This document shows, in pieces, positions 1-8,041 of a stretch of 64,000 bases of DNA; position 1 is the first letter of the stretch, and every line of letters begins with the position of its first letter. Made by a program: the position numbers and the translations under genes. This DNA is from Gammaproteobacteria bacterium (lineage in GTDB: Bacteria; Pseudomonadota; Gammaproteobacteria; JAABTG01). Under the pieces are notes generated by a model, which saw only the letters and a program-made list of their open reading frames with translations, was not told where the DNA came from and did no database searches. Location: NCBI GenBank assembly GCA_034522055.1, contig JAXHLS010000002.1:3553549-3617548 (forward strand). Reading direction: 5' to 3'.

Positions 1-395
1 GGCCCACCGGCGATGCGGTAGGTGATCGACGAACCCAGGAACTGTTCCATCGGACGGGATTCGAGCACGTCGCCAGCAAAGTAGCTGTTCTCCGCATCGC
101 GTTCCAACAAGCCTTGGCGCTCGAAGTAGCGGCCGATGCGCCGCGCCAGGGTCTGGGTAAGCCCGGCCAACTCGGTGCTGATCGGGGCCCTCACCCAGCG
201 GAAGCGCAGCGAGCCGTCGGGACGCTCGATGTACACGCCGGCATCGCCACCGAGCAGTTCCACCCGAACCGCATCACCTGGGTGGTGATCGGCGACTGGA
301 CGGAGATCGCCAGCGCGGTAGAGGCGCTGGAACTGGGCGAGGTACGGCGCATCGACGCCGAAGGAAACCCGGTGGTGCACTGACAGCTCCGCCGC
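1..395 (-). pseudogene. IS91-like transposase fragment (left edge)
   Basis: An open frame on the minus strand runs off the left edge with no convincing start. Its last part contains a stretch like the middle of IS91-type (Y2) transposases of the proteobacterial clade: GRYFERQGLLERDAENSY followed by LLGSSITYRIA-like residues (here FLGSSITYRIA). In that family this segment lies downstream of the catalytic region. The frame continues upstream without a start codon into sequence I do not recognise (FGVDAPYLAQFQRLY), so the fragment is probably truncated or fused at that end. The C-terminus lies outside the window. The family call rests on remembered motifs only. Confidence 0.5.
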
Positions 396-504
396 GCCAT
401 GGCGTGAGCCGGGTCCTGGAGGGCAGCCGCACCACCCTGGGCGTGGCCTTCCACGACGCACACTTAAAGTCTACAACGCACCGGCCGCTGGTGGGTCGGT
501 GGCA

Positions 505-1083
505 TCACGCGAAGCGCAGACTCACCCGCAGCTCCGGCGCGTTGTCGGACAGAACCAGTTCGGCGCCATGTGGCGCCGCAATGGCGCTCACCACACTCAG
601 GCCCAGGCCCCTGCCCGGGGTCGAGCGCGCGGCATCGAGTCGCTCGAACCGCTGCAGCACACGCTCCCGGTCAGCCTCCGCAATGCCCGGGCCGGTGTCG
701 GCGACGCTGACCACAAAGCCTGCCTCACATGAGGCCAGATCGACGCTCACGCGTCCCCCGGAGGGCGTGAACTTGATGGCATTCTCCAGCAGGTTGCGGA
801 GGGCCTGGGACAACAGACTGGATTTGCCCCGGGCGCGGATGCCCGGCTCCACCCTTCATCGAAACTGCAGCTCCCGCTCTTCCGCCGCCGCAGCGTACAG
901 CTCGGCAACGTTCTCGGTCAACCCCGACACGTCCACGCCTTCGAACGTGGCGCCGTGCACGCCCACCTCTGCCTCGGCGATGGACAACAGGTCGGTGAAC
1001 GTCGCCAGGATCTCATCGATGTCGACGATGGCCGATTCGATGTCCCGCGCCCGCTGTTCCGGCAGCTCGGCCCGCAGGGACGA
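505..1083 (-). pseudogene. Histidine kinase C-terminal fragment with an internal stop
   Basis: The 3' part encodes a HATPase_c domain. The N box (NLLENAIKF), G1 box (DTGPGI) and G2 box (GRGLGL) are all visible, which identifies the ATP-binding domain of a sensor histidine kinase. Reading upstream in the same frame gives a dimerisation-like helix (ARDIESAIVDIDEILATFTD) and then an in-frame TGA at about 858, so the gene is interrupted. The start is missing: the frame joins a FlhC-like fragment near 1083. The His box, transmembrane segments and any partner response regulator are absent. It is a remnant rather than a working sensor. Confidence 0.7.
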
Positions 1084-1495
1084 AGGCGACGTGGCAGATC
1101 TCGAGCAGATCCTCCTGAATAAGCTGCCGGTAGATCGCGTAGAGGTCGATCAGAATGCGGGCGGGCCGGTCGCTGGTTTCGCGCAGGTGCTTGTGAATAC
1201 GCCAGACGATGGCGGCGTGGAGCATGCGTCGCTCGCTTTTCGGAAACCAGGAGTCGGTGAACGGGAACTGCCCGGGCGGAGAGGGTCGATCGTAGATCTG
1301 CCGGTACAGTCGATTCGCGGTCTTCCTGTCCAGCTTCGTCAACTGACAGACCAATCCAGTCCGGACCCCCAATTCGATGAGGCGGGTCGCATCGAGGACC
1401 GCCACCGTCTTCTTCCAGGCCGGATCGGCGGCGAGTCGGGCGTTGATGAGCCGTTCCGGACCGTGGGCAACGATGGAATCCATTCCTGTGCCCAT
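1084..1495 (-). pseudogene. FlhC-like transcriptional activator, truncated
   Basis: From an ATG at 1495 (or 1483) the protein resembles the first half of FlhC-type activators: a helix-turn-helix-like segment (RLIELGVRTGLVCQLT) followed by PPGQFPFTDSWF, which matches the conserved P-x-G-x-x-P-F-x-x-x-W-F pattern of FlhC. The C-terminal zinc-binding half is missing because the frame runs into the histidine kinase remnant. It lies 32 bases downstream of a FlhD-like gene, the normal flhD-flhC order. Mobile elements of the SXT/IncC type carry FlhDC-like pairs that activate transfer genes, so this could be an island regulator instead of a flagellar one. That role is inference. Confidence 0.6.
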
Positions 1496-1527
1496 GATGG
1501 TCGCTGGCTGCCGGGAATGCGTATGGG

Positions 1528-1785
1528 CTAGTCGGCTGTGAGCAGGCCGGCGTGCTCGAGGACTGCTTGGAGTTCGTCGCCATCGCCGTCGGTCAACGCT
1601 GTAAGCAGTCGCTCCCACCACCAGTCGCCCAGCCTGGGGGACACCAGCGGTGGTTTGAACGCCGCGACGCGAGAAAGGCCAGCCGGTGTGACATCCGCGA
1701 GGCGCGCGGCGAGCTCTTCGGGGATACTCAGGAGCAAGGCACAGACGTGCAAGTCTTGCCGCGCCAGATCCCTCGCCTGGATCAA
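1528..1785 (-). CDS. FlhD-like regulator (85 aa)
   Basis: The protein is all helical and short. Residues 8-45 (ARQDLHVCALLLSIPEEL and following) align in spacing with FlhD, in which a long helix is followed by a 'GISEEMA..L..LT' segment and a hydrophobic stretch. The only available start in the open frame is a TTG at 1785; an in-frame stop lies about 65 bases further upstream, so the N-terminus may have been lost. It is immediately followed by a truncated FlhC-like gene. FlhD acts only in complex with FlhC, so with its partner broken it is probably non-functional unless another FlhC is encoded elsewhere. The family call is by motif and context. Confidence 0.5.
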   Translation of the reverse strand: MIQARDLARQDLHVCALLLSIPEELAARLADVTPAGLSRVAAFKPPLVSPRLGDWWWERLLTALTDGDGDELQAVLEHAGLLTAD

Positions 1786-2321
1786 ATACTCCTGGCCGCC
1801 GCCGGGTTCCGTCCAGCCTCGCTGCGTTTCGCTCGTCGTTCGTCAGTGCTTCGCTGTCTGGTAAGTGTTTCTGACACCCCGGTAACGCTGCAGCGTTGTC
1901 GGGCCGGACCTCGCTTCGCGAGGCGACGGTATGTGTCGCAGGGCACTAGTCCCACTTCAGTCTGGCCTGGTTTCAGGCCGCGCCGGGCGTTCCGGTGGGA
2001 ACGGCGGTCGGCGCTTGCTGGCTCCTGCGAGCCAGTGGGTTGCTTGTCGATTCACCTCCTTGAGGTTGTTGCACACGGGTTTGCCACTTTGCCGCAGTGG
2101 CCGCGGGTAAATCGGTTGCGTTGGGGTCATTCTGTGAACGCGTCATTCGCGCGTCACGCGGAAAATCGGCCGGCACGCCGCGCGGTTGTTGGGGTTGCCG
2201 CCCATGTCACTACCCCGCTTCGCTCGCTAGTGACATGCGCGGCTTCGTTCGTTTTCGGCGATCCGGCTCGGAGGTCGGCCAATTATTACACTGTAATAGT
2301 GCGACATCGCGTTCGCGACGA
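1786..2321. other. 536-bp gap without a recognisable gene; contains a 10-bp-stem hairpin
   Basis: No frame here looks like a conserved protein. The clearest structure is a perfect 10-bp inverted repeat, CATGTCACTA ... TAGTGACATG, at 2203-2237 with a 15-base loop. A small dyad TTACACTGTAA lies near 2287. There is no T-run after the hairpin, so it does not look like a simple intrinsic terminator. It could be an operator or origin-related structure for the adjacent replication-type module. Confidence 0.5.
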
Positions 2322-3005
2322 CTACGACAACGGCAACGTGACGCCTGCATATTGCAGGCTCATGTCGCCGGCTTGGCAGCGTACTGCCAGCGTCTTGAGG
2401 TAACCGAGTGGCGAGCGCTGGATCGCGCCGGCGACCAGCGCGCCAGCCCACTCGTCTATGACGAGCTGGGCGTCGGGACGGTCGAGGCTGGCGACGAGTC
2501 GCGTGGCTGGCGCGCGCATCTCGGCCGGTAGCCACTCCGGGAATTGCAGTTGGTGGGCTTCCCGTTTGGCGTCTGCCAGGGGGTAGGTGTCTGTCGGTCT
2601 TGTTGTAGTAGTGGTTCTTTTCTTTCCATCAGTCTTGGGTAATGCGCCCGCGCTCACCGGACGCGGTGCAGCCGGAACCGGCGTGTCCATATCCGGCAAA
2701 GCCGGATGCGGTATTTCGGAGACGATGTAGGTGCCGCCGCGCATGCGGCCCTGCGCGTCGCGATTGCGTTCGAAGGCCACGTAACCTGCTTCCCGCAGCT
2801 CACGCAGCAGCGCATAGATACCGTCCCGACCAAGATTGCCGCGCTTTTTGAGATCGTTGACTAATACCTTCCAGTCGTCCGGCCGCGACAGCAGGTAGGC
2901 GAGCAGGCCGCGTGCGGCCCAGGAGAGACGGGTGTCCTCCACCGCGGCCTGGTCGACGATGACGAAGCGATGGCGGCGCGCGGCGCGGCGGATGGTCTGG
3001 CCCAT
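2322..3005 (-). CDS. Helix-turn-helix (replication-protein-like) island protein
   Basis: The 227-residue protein starts at the ATG at 3005. Residues about 1-95 hold a winged-helix-like region typical of phage or island replication-type HTH proteins: FVIVDQAAVEDTRLSWAARG, then LLAYLLSRPDDW and GRDGIYALLRELREAGYV. A Pro/Thr-rich linker (TTTTTRPTDTYP) follows, and the C-terminal domain contains FPEWLPAEMRAPATRLV. Proteins of this build usually lie next to AlpA-type regulators in integrative elements, as here, and are thought to act in element replication or regulation. Its start overlaps the end of the upstream gene by about 145 bases, which is unusual and suggests that one of the two ends is mis-set. 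Exact function unknown. Confidence 0.65.
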   Translation of the reverse strand: MGQTIRRAARRHRFVIVDQAAVEDTRLSWAARGLLAYLLSRPDDWKVLVNDLKKRGNLGRDGIYALLRELREAGYVAFERNRDAQGRMRGGTYIVSEIPHPALPDMDTPVPAAPRPVSAGALPKTDGKKRTTTTTRPTDTYPLADAKREAHQLQFPEWLPAEMRAPATRLVASLDRPDAQLVIDEWAGALVAGAIQRSPLGYLKTLAVRCQAGDMSLQYAGVTLPLS

Positions 3006-3253
3006 GGGTCTTCGGCGCCGCTGATGATTAGCGCTACCTCGAGGGCTGGATAATAGACCCGCCGGCCGATCTTGCGGCCACAGGCCTTCAGTGCTCGGGT
3101 GCGCGCATTCCTTGGCGTGCACAGACTGCAGCGCAGCCCGCCGGCGCTACGGCCAAGGAGCTCGGCGAGCCGAGGCTGGGTGAGCAGCGGACCGTAGTGC
3201 TCTGCGAGCTGCGCCTCCAGTTTCTCGGCCGTGAAACTATCCTCATGGGGCAT
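2861..3253 (-). CDS. Small DNA-binding-like protein of integrative elements
   Basis: From the ATG at 3253 the first 85 residues form a coherent small protein. LLTQPRLAELLGRSAGGLR resembles a helix-turn-helix in which an element protein selects its binding site, followed by KIGRRVYYPALEVA, the beta-hairpin pattern seen in excisionase-like and AlpA-like winged helices. Beyond residue about 88 the composition becomes Ser/Arg/Pro-rich and overlaps the next gene, so the natural C-terminus may be near SGAEDPWA, with the rest produced by a lost stop or a frameshift. It sits between an AlpA-like gene and an HTH protein, a common arrangement in island control modules. Confidence 0.5.
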   Translation of the reverse strand: MPHEDSFTAEKLEAQLAEHYGPLLTQPRLAELLGRSAGGLRCSLCTPRNARTRALKACGRKIGRRVYYPALEVALIISGAEDPWARPSAAPRAAIASSSSTRPRWRTPVSPGPHAACSPTCCRGRTTGRY

Positions 3254-3508
3254 GGCCTTGGTTCTCCGTTGCAAACATCGGGAGAACTCAGACTGCCGCA
3301 CCAGGCCCACTCTAATGTGTCCGAAAGGAGGTTTCGCAAGGACGGCTTGTCATGTCATCGCGCCGAACAATTCTGGCTCTCTCTGGAACATGATATCGAT
3401 CCTGGGCCGCAAACCGCTGCTGGATAGACATGATCTGGACACGAGGCCTTTGCAACACTCTGAAAAGAAAAAAGTATCGAAAGCTCGACCCTCGGTACGA
3501 GTCCGCCC

Positions 3509-3685
3509 TCACAGTCCAATCAACGCGGCGATTGCGGCGTCCGCTTCGTCCTCAGGCGTGACGTTCTTCTTGCCGAGCTTCCTCGGCTTGGGCAGTTTGC
3601 CGTCTCGGCGCATGCGCCAGAGGGTCATGCTGGAGCATCCGCCGAGTTTCTCGCGTAGCTGTCGGTCGGTGAGTAGTCGGTGCAT
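3509..3685 (-). CDS. AlpA-like regulator (excisionase-type)
   Basis: The 58-residue protein starts at the ATG at 3685 with a GGGAGACACACC leader. It has the AlpA/MerR-like small winged-helix pattern: LLTDRQLREKLGGCSSMTLWRMRRDGKLPKP, in which a short helix-turn-helix is followed by the (F/L)PKP turn, and then a C-terminal helix (EDEADAAIAALIGL). In the family the final strand normally reads R-x-x-x-W-x-x-x-E-V/I; here it is degenerate (KKNVTPEDEAD). AlpA proteins act as regulators and excision factors for prophages and P4-like islands. This matches the integrase and tRNA-Thr attachment site at the far end of the island. Confidence 0.65.
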   Translation of the reverse strand: MHRLLTDRQLREKLGGCSSMTLWRMRRDGKLPKPRKLGKKNVTPEDEADAAIAALIGL

Positions 3686-3799
3686 GGTGTGTCTCCCGTC
3701 AGAACTTGATATGGACGGGTACAATGCTAAGTCTGCGGCCGCAGGGCGTCGGCAGAAAACCCCGTCAGCCGGGCGCGCGGTTTTCCGCAGGGCGAGTAA

Positions 3800-4045
3800 T
3801 CAGGCCGCCCGGCGAGCCCCGGCGACTTGCTTCAGCAGGTGACGGGCCCAACTGTAGATGGCTGTAAAAACCCGCGCATATCTGGCGAAGGATTGATTGC
3901 CAGGCCAACCAGTCGCTGAGCCGTCTGGCGGGCGGCCGCGAGCAACCGGTGACAGGAGTGCCGGAATCGGGTAGATGAAGAGGGGCCGTTGAGACAGGTG
4001 CGATACCGGGTCTAATTGACTTGGCGGTCGATCCCGGTATCGCAC
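3800..4045 (-). CDS. Possible small island ORF (81 aa)
   Basis: This short frame ends in SFARYARVFTAIYSWARHLLKQVAG, an amphipathic helix of a kind often found at the end of small uncharacterised ORFs in integrative elements. There is no clear ribosome-binding site. The 5' half (PPSQLDPVSHLSQRPLF) looks non-coding and overlaps a 14-bp inverted repeat at 3997-4046. It may be only the 3' part of a broken gene. Function unknown. Confidence 0.25.
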   Translation of the reverse strand: MRYRDRPPSQLDPVSHLSQRPLFIYPIPALLSPVARGRPPDGSATGWPGNQSFARYARVFTAIYSWARHLLKQVAGARRAA

Positions 4046-4046
4046 C
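3997..4046. repeat. Perfect 14-bp inverted repeat
   Basis: GGTGCGATACCGGG (3997-4010) and CCCGGTATCGCACC (4033-4046) are exact inverted copies separated by 22 bases. The dyad lies just outside the outermost recognisable IS21-like material and could be an element end, an operator or a strong hairpin. No T-run follows, so I do not call it a terminator. Confidence 0.6.
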
Positions 4047-4088
4047 CCGGGCCGTGCAGAGCACGTGCCCGCACACTATTTCTCGTTT

Positions 4089-5794
4089 GGGTGCAGATCT
4101 TATAGAACGAGTTGATCGGCCAATAGAAACAAGTAGTTGCATATTTCATGGAGAAAATACAGGGTGTAACCAACGGGGAGACAAGCAGTTTGAGGCCAAC
4201 TCCCCCCCCATTGGAGACACCCTGTGCAAAAAGCATATACGAAAGTCGAGCCGACCACATTCGATGAATTCACCGCAACGAGGGATCAGCTAGAGCGAGT
4301 GATCAGCCGTTTGCGGTCGCCTGAAGCGTCCAATCAGCGCCATGACGAACTGGAAAGCATGATCCACCAGGAAGGGCAGGAGCTGTGCCGGCTGCTGTAT
4401 CAGGCGGGGCTTGATGTGCGCTCGAATGAAGAGGTGAAGCGGGAAGCCGTGACGGGCCATGACAACGTCGTGCGCACCTATTACCGGGAAGGCTGCGAGC
4501 GCCAGATAGAGAGTATGTTTGGCGAAGTCATCTATCGCAGAAAGGGTTACAGCCACCCCCAGGGTAAGTGTCTTTTTCCGCTGGATGAAGCCCTCAATAT
4601 GCCGAAGAGGAAGTACACCTACGGTCTGAGGGCATGTATCAGTCTGGCCGTGTGTCAGAACGCATTCGATGCCTCGCTTGAAGGACTGTCCACTTTGATA
4701 GAGGGCAAGATACCGAAGCGCCAGGCACAAGAGCTGGTGTCGGAGGTGAGCACGGATTTCGAGGCATTCTACGCCCAGCGCGCCATCACGCCGGTACAGG
4801 TGCCGGGCACCGTGCTGGTGATGAGCCAGGATGGCAAGGGGATCGCGCTACGTCATGAGGATCTGCGCGAGGCCACACGCAAAGCGGCACAGCAGGAGCA
4901 CCATACGCTGTGTACGCGTCTGAGCACGGGGGAGAAACGCAACCGCAAGCGCATGGCGACGGTAGCCACGGTCTATGATGTGGCGCCCCACGTTCGCTCA
5001 GCGGTGGACGTGATAGGGAGACAGGGGGAGGACGGTAAGCCTTCACGCAAGGACGCGCCGAAGGCGCAGAACAAGCGAGTATGGGCCTCGATCGAAGCAG
5101 ACATGGAGCGGGTCACGGAGCAAATTGTGGAGGAATCCCTGCGCCGGGATCCGAAACGCGAGCGGCCTTGGGTGATGCTGGTTGACGGGCACAAGGACCA
5201 AATCAAGGTAATCAAGCGGGTGTTCAAGCGACACGCCATTAAGGTCCCGCTGATCCTGGACTTCATCCATGTCCTGGAATACCTGTGGCGCGCGACCTGG
5301 TGCTTCTTTGACAGCAAAGATAAGGAGCAGGCGCAGGCGGCCGAGCACTGGGTGTTGGAGAAGGCGCAAGCCATCCTTGAAGGACGTTCCGGCCCAGTGG
5401 CGGCCGGGATAAGGATCAAGGCCAAGCGCTGCGCGCTGTCAGCGAAGAAGCAAGAGGTCATCGCGACAGTGGCGAATTACTTGACCAACCATACTGCGAT
5501 GTTGCGTTACGACCAGTTCATGCAACAGGGTTACCCGATAGCAACCGGCGTGATCGAAGGCGCGTGCCGCCATCTGATTGCTGATCGGTTCGAAATAACG
5601 GGGGCGCGTTGGTCGCTAAAAACCGCGGAGGGCATCCTTCGGCTTCGTGCGATCCGCGCCAGTGGCGACTGGGATAGGTATCAGGCATTCCACAAGAAGC
5701 AGGAGTGGAAAAGAAACCACCTTCAGCGCTTCCACGGGCCGGAAACACAAGCCATGGTTTGGGCGGAATGAGTCGTTCTAAAAGAGCCGCACCC
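4089..5794 (+). mobile_element. ISKra4-family insertion sequence, intact
   Basis: The ends are imperfect inverted repeats of about 24 bp: left starts GGGTGCAGATCTTATAGAAC (4089) and right, read inward, GGGTGCGGCTCTTTTAGAAC (ending at 5794). The element is flanked by an exact 9-bp direct repeat, TTCTCGTTT, at 4080-4088 and 5795-5803, which is the target-site duplication. Removing the element and one repeat rejoins the 5' end of an IS21-like element. The intact gene, ends and duplication indicate a recent insertion. Confidence 0.92.
4224..5771 (+). CDS. ISKra4-family transposase
   Basis: This 515-residue protein is full length for the family. It shows the ISKra4 DDE-type signatures: MSQDGKGIA near residue 200, VMLVDGHKDQI near 320, LILDFIHVLEYLWRA near 345, and the C-terminal GYPIATGVIEGACRHL plus ITGARWSLKTAEGILRLRA (about 435-480). 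The N-terminal part is helical and probably binds the ends. The first frame codon (ATG at 4224) lies about 135 bases inside the left end. No frameshift or missing motif is visible, so the transposase is probably active. Confidence 0.9.
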   Translation: MQKAYTKVEPTTFDEFTATRDQLERVISRLRSPEASNQRHDELESMIHQEGQELCRLLYQAGLDVRSNEEVKREAVTGHDNVVRTYYREGCERQIESMFGEVIYRRKGYSHPQGKCLFPLDEALNMPKRKYTYGLRACISLAVCQNAFDASLEGLSTLIEGKIPKRQAQELVSEVSTDFEAFYAQRAITPVQVPGTVLVMSQDGKGIALRHEDLREATRKAAQQEHHTLCTRLSTGEKRNRKRMATVATVYDVAPHVRSAVDVIGRQGEDGKPSRKDAPKAQNKRVWASIEADMERVTEQIVEESLRRDPKRERPWVMLVDGHKDQIKVIKRVFKRHAIKVPLILDFIHVLEYLWRATWCFFDSKDKEQAQAAEHWVLEKAQAILEGRSGPVAAGIRIKAKRCALSAKKQEVIATVANYLTNHTAMLRYDQFMQQGYPIATGVIEGACRHLIADRFEITGARWSLKTAEGILRLRAIRASGDWDRYQAFHKKQEWKRNHLQRFHGPETQAMVWAE

Positions 5795-5841
5795 TTCTCG
5801 TTTTCCCCTGACAATCAAGTCCTCATCGGCCTGGATCGCCG

Positions 5842-6159
5842 ATGGAGAACTCTGCACGCCTGTACAACTGCGCCCGTTGTCATCGTCAGGTGATGATTTG
5901 CAGTGGCTGTGACCGCGGCAACATCTATTGCCCTGAAGGGTGTGCGCAGGCGGCACGAAGCGCGTCTCTGCGGGCCGCCGGCTGGCGCTACCAGCAGAGC
6001 CGCCAGGGCCGGCACAAGCATGCCGAGCGGCAACGCCGCTACCGGGCGAGAAGGCAGAAAGTGACGCATCAGGGTTCCCCGGCCCCGCCCCTCATGATCC
6101 ACTACCCCCCGTTCCGGCGAGGCCGGCTGGCCGCCGCGGTGCGGATGGCGCGCCGATGA
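5842..6159 (+). CDS. Small zinc-finger-like protein of an IS21-type element
   Basis: This 105-residue basic protein begins CARCHRQVMICSGCDRGNIYC with further cysteines (CPEGC), a treble-clef-like cysteine arrangement, followed by a very Arg/His-rich tail (RHKHAERQRRYRARRQK). Small proteins of this type precede istA in some IS21-family elements. It lies about 175 bases upstream of a truncated istA here. It probably binds nucleic acid, but its role in transposition is not known to me. The ISKra4 element has inserted about 40 bases upstream of its start. Confidence 0.6.
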   Translation: MENSARLYNCARCHRQVMICSGCDRGNIYCPEGCAQAARSASLRAAGWRYQQSRQGRHKHAERQRRYRARRQKVTHQGSPAPPLMIHYPPFRRGRLAAAVRMARR

Positions 6160-6333
6160 TGGCGCCCATTCGCTGCCACTTCTGCGGCCGTGAGTGCGGA
6201 CCTTTCCTGCGTACCGGCCCGCTTCATCGCGCCACCGCCGCTGCTGCGCTTGGAACAGTCACCCGACAGGGGCCACCAGGCGCCCGGGCTCAGCCCCCTT
6301 GAGCCGGCCGGCCACGAGATGAGGAGAAACGCA

Positions 6334-6716
6334 TTGGCCATCAGCAAAGAACAAGAGGCGCAGATCCTGCGCTATCACTACGTCGAGAAGTGGCGGGTGG
6401 GCACCATTGCCAGCCAGTTGGGCGTACACCACAACGTCGTCAATCGGGTGCTCTCCCAGGCCGGCATGCCGAAGGTCGAGCGGGCTGCGCAGCCGTCGAT
6501 GATCGATCCTTATCTGCCGTTCATCACCGACACCCTGGCCCAGTTCCCCACGCTCACCGCCAGCCGCCTCTACGGCATGGTGCGTGAACGGGGCTACCCC
6601 GGCGGCCCCGACCACTTCCGCCATCAGCTCGCCTGTTACCGGCCACGCCCCCGGCCCGAGGCCTTTCTGCGCCTGAAGACCCTGCCCGGCGACCAGGGAC
6701 AGATCGACTGGGGCCT
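6334..6716 (+). pseudogene. istA: istA, N-terminal part, cut by a RIT element
   Basis: Starting from a TTG at 6334 (GAGGAG about 7 bases upstream; an ATG at 6319 is the alternative), the frame encodes the N-terminal part of an IS21-family IstA transposase: [22 protein letters not shown], then the helix-turn-helix [18 protein letters not shown]. The catalytic domain begins with GDQGQIDWG (first Asp of DDE) and is then interrupted within the TGG GGC codons. At that point a palindromic RIT end starts (6710-6739). The rest of istA and all of istB are absent from the window, so material has been lost at this junction. Confidence 0.8.
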
Positions 6717-6767
6717 ATGCCGAGTTCGGCATAGGCCCCACTATGCCGAGTTTCAGACTATGCCGAG
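6710..6767. repeat. RIT-4 terminal structure: core, hairpin, inverted core, repeat
   Basis: Within istA, GGGGCC (6710-6715) is followed by the hairpin TATGCCGA-GT-TCGGCATA (6716-6733), then the inverted core GGCCCC (6734-6739), then two direct copies of ACTATGCCGAGTTT-like sequence (6740-6767). A further copy in opposite orientation, ACTCGGCATAG, lies at about 6832-6842 beside the gene end. This repeats the arrangement at the ends of RIT-1, RIT-2 and RIT-3 with a different sequence. Confidence 0.75.
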
Positions 6768-6854
6768 TTTTTCCTCTTGTCCCTCGTGGTGACCCTCAAC
6801 TTAAGGTCTCGGGTAAGCCATGCGAGTCGATAACTCGGCATAGTCGCTATTGCG

Positions 6855-7853
6855 TCAAAGCGCCTTGAGGAAGGCGACCAAGGCATCATCGGGTTTGTAG
6901 ATCCCGTGGGAGCCCTCGTGCGGTGTGGTCTTGGCAAGGACTCTTTCCTTCATCGCCAAGTCGGCCTCCAGATAAATGTGCGTGGTCTGCACCGACTCAT
7001 GGCCCAGCCACAGGGCGATCACAGTTGTGTCGACGCCCGCCTGCAACAATTCCATGGCGGCGGTATGTCGCAGAAGGTGTGGAGACACTCGTTTGCCACG
7101 AAGTGACGGACAGGTTTCACGGGCGGTTGCAACATGCTTGGCCAGCAGATACTGGAGTCCGTCGTTACTCAGGCGAGTACCGCGGCGGTTGGGAAAGAGG
7201 ATCCGCCCTTCGCCCACTGCCGGTTCTGCCAACCAGGCCTGGAGTACCGCCACCGTCTGACGGGCGAGTGGAACGGCGCGTTCCTTTCGGCCCTTGCCCA
7301 GCACATGCACATAGGCACCGCTGCCGAGATGGGTATCCTCGCGCGCCAGTGCGGTCAGTTCGGACAACCGCAACCCGGTTTGTACCGCCAGCAAGATCCA
7401 AGCGTGATCACGCCGGCCAGACCAAGTGGATGGGTCCGGGGCGGCGAGTAGAGCGTCGATTTCCGGCCGGGGCAGGTAATGGACCTGCTCGTGCGTACAG
7501 CGTTGGGCCGGAATCGCCAAGACCCGCTGGATCTGCTCGGCATGCTCCGGCAGTTCGAAGGCAGCGTAACCGAACAGAGAACGGATAGCTGTCAGGCGCA
7601 AATTGCGGGTGCGCGCCCCAATCCCACGCTGCGCCTGAAGATCGTCGAGAAAAATGCCAACAAGCGGCGCGTCGATCTCCTCCCAGGCCAGTTGGGACGG
7701 CTCTTTGCCAAGACGCGTCTTGGCGAACCGCAGCAGCAAGCGAAAGGTATCGCGGTAAGAGTGGATGGTGTGGGGACTGACTTGTCGTTGTTGCATCAGC
7801 CGCTGGGTGAAAAAGCGGGTCAACATGCTGGCGAAAGATGTTTGCGGCTTCAC
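6855..7853 (-). CDS. RIT-4 tyrosine recombinase, third gene
   Basis: This 332-residue site-specific recombinase has an N-terminal SAM-like core-binding domain (FTQRLMQQRQVSPHTIHSYR) and a C-terminal catalytic domain with Box I QTGLRLSELTAL (about 155-170), Box II HLLRHTAAMELL (about 255) and ALWLGHESVQTTHIYLEAD, which carries the nucleophilic Tyr near 290. I chose the GTG at 7853, which overlaps the stop of the second gene (GTGA), as in the sister elements and because it aligns with the start of RIT-1's third gene. All catalytic residues are present, but its element is disrupted by RIT-1 in the preceding gene. Confidence 0.85.
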   Translation of the reverse strand: MKPQTSFASMLTRFFTQRLMQQRQVSPHTIHSYRDTFRLLLRFAKTRLGKEPSQLAWEEIDAPLVGIFLDDLQAQRGIGARTRNLRLTAIRSLFGYAAFELPEHAEQIQRVLAIPAQRCTHEQVHYLPRPEIDALLAAPDPSTWSGRRDHAWILLAVQTGLRLSELTALAREDTHLGSGAYVHVLGKGRKERAVPLARQTVAVLQAWLAEPAVGEGRILFPNRRGTRLSNDGLQYLLAKHVATARETCPSLRGKRVSPHLLRHTAAMELLQAGVDTTVIALWLGHESVQTTHIYLEADLAMKERVLAKTTPHEGSHGIYKPDDALVAFLKAL

Positions 7854-8041
7854 GATACGTCCTCCCAGCGATTTTCCAGCCGGTCCTTGGCCGCCTCCAT
7901 TAGCTCGGGACAGGCCGACAGATACCAATAGGTATCCCGGACTTCGACATGACCAAGGAAGGCCGACAGTACGGGTAGCCGCCGCTCCACGTCTTGCTTT
8001 TCCCGATACCATCGCACCACCGTCGAGATGGCAAAATGATG
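7850..8041 (-). pseudogene. RIT-4 second recombinase, C-terminal part
   Basis: Reading leftward from the RIT-1 junction, the frame gives HHFAISTVVRWYREKQDVE, then LSAFLGHVEVRDTYWYLSAC and the stop at 7850. This is the end of a tyrosine recombinase, with the last catalytic His (GH) and the Tyr of DTYWYL. It matches in phase the N-terminal part at 11478-12236, which breaks after RIQDLRH. Rejoining the two across RIT-1 with a single copy of the 6-bp core restores DLRHHFA, the normal Box II motif. The gene is therefore inactivated by RIT-1. Confidence 0.85.

Noticed and set aside
2203-2237. Intrinsic terminator
   Set aside because: The stem is perfect but not GC-rich at its base, and no T-run follows on either strand.
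6832-6842. ACTCGGCATAG near the RIT-4 third gene as a separate element end
   Set aside because: It is best explained as a subterminal copy of the RIT-4 repeat word, since no second boundary or core accompanies it.
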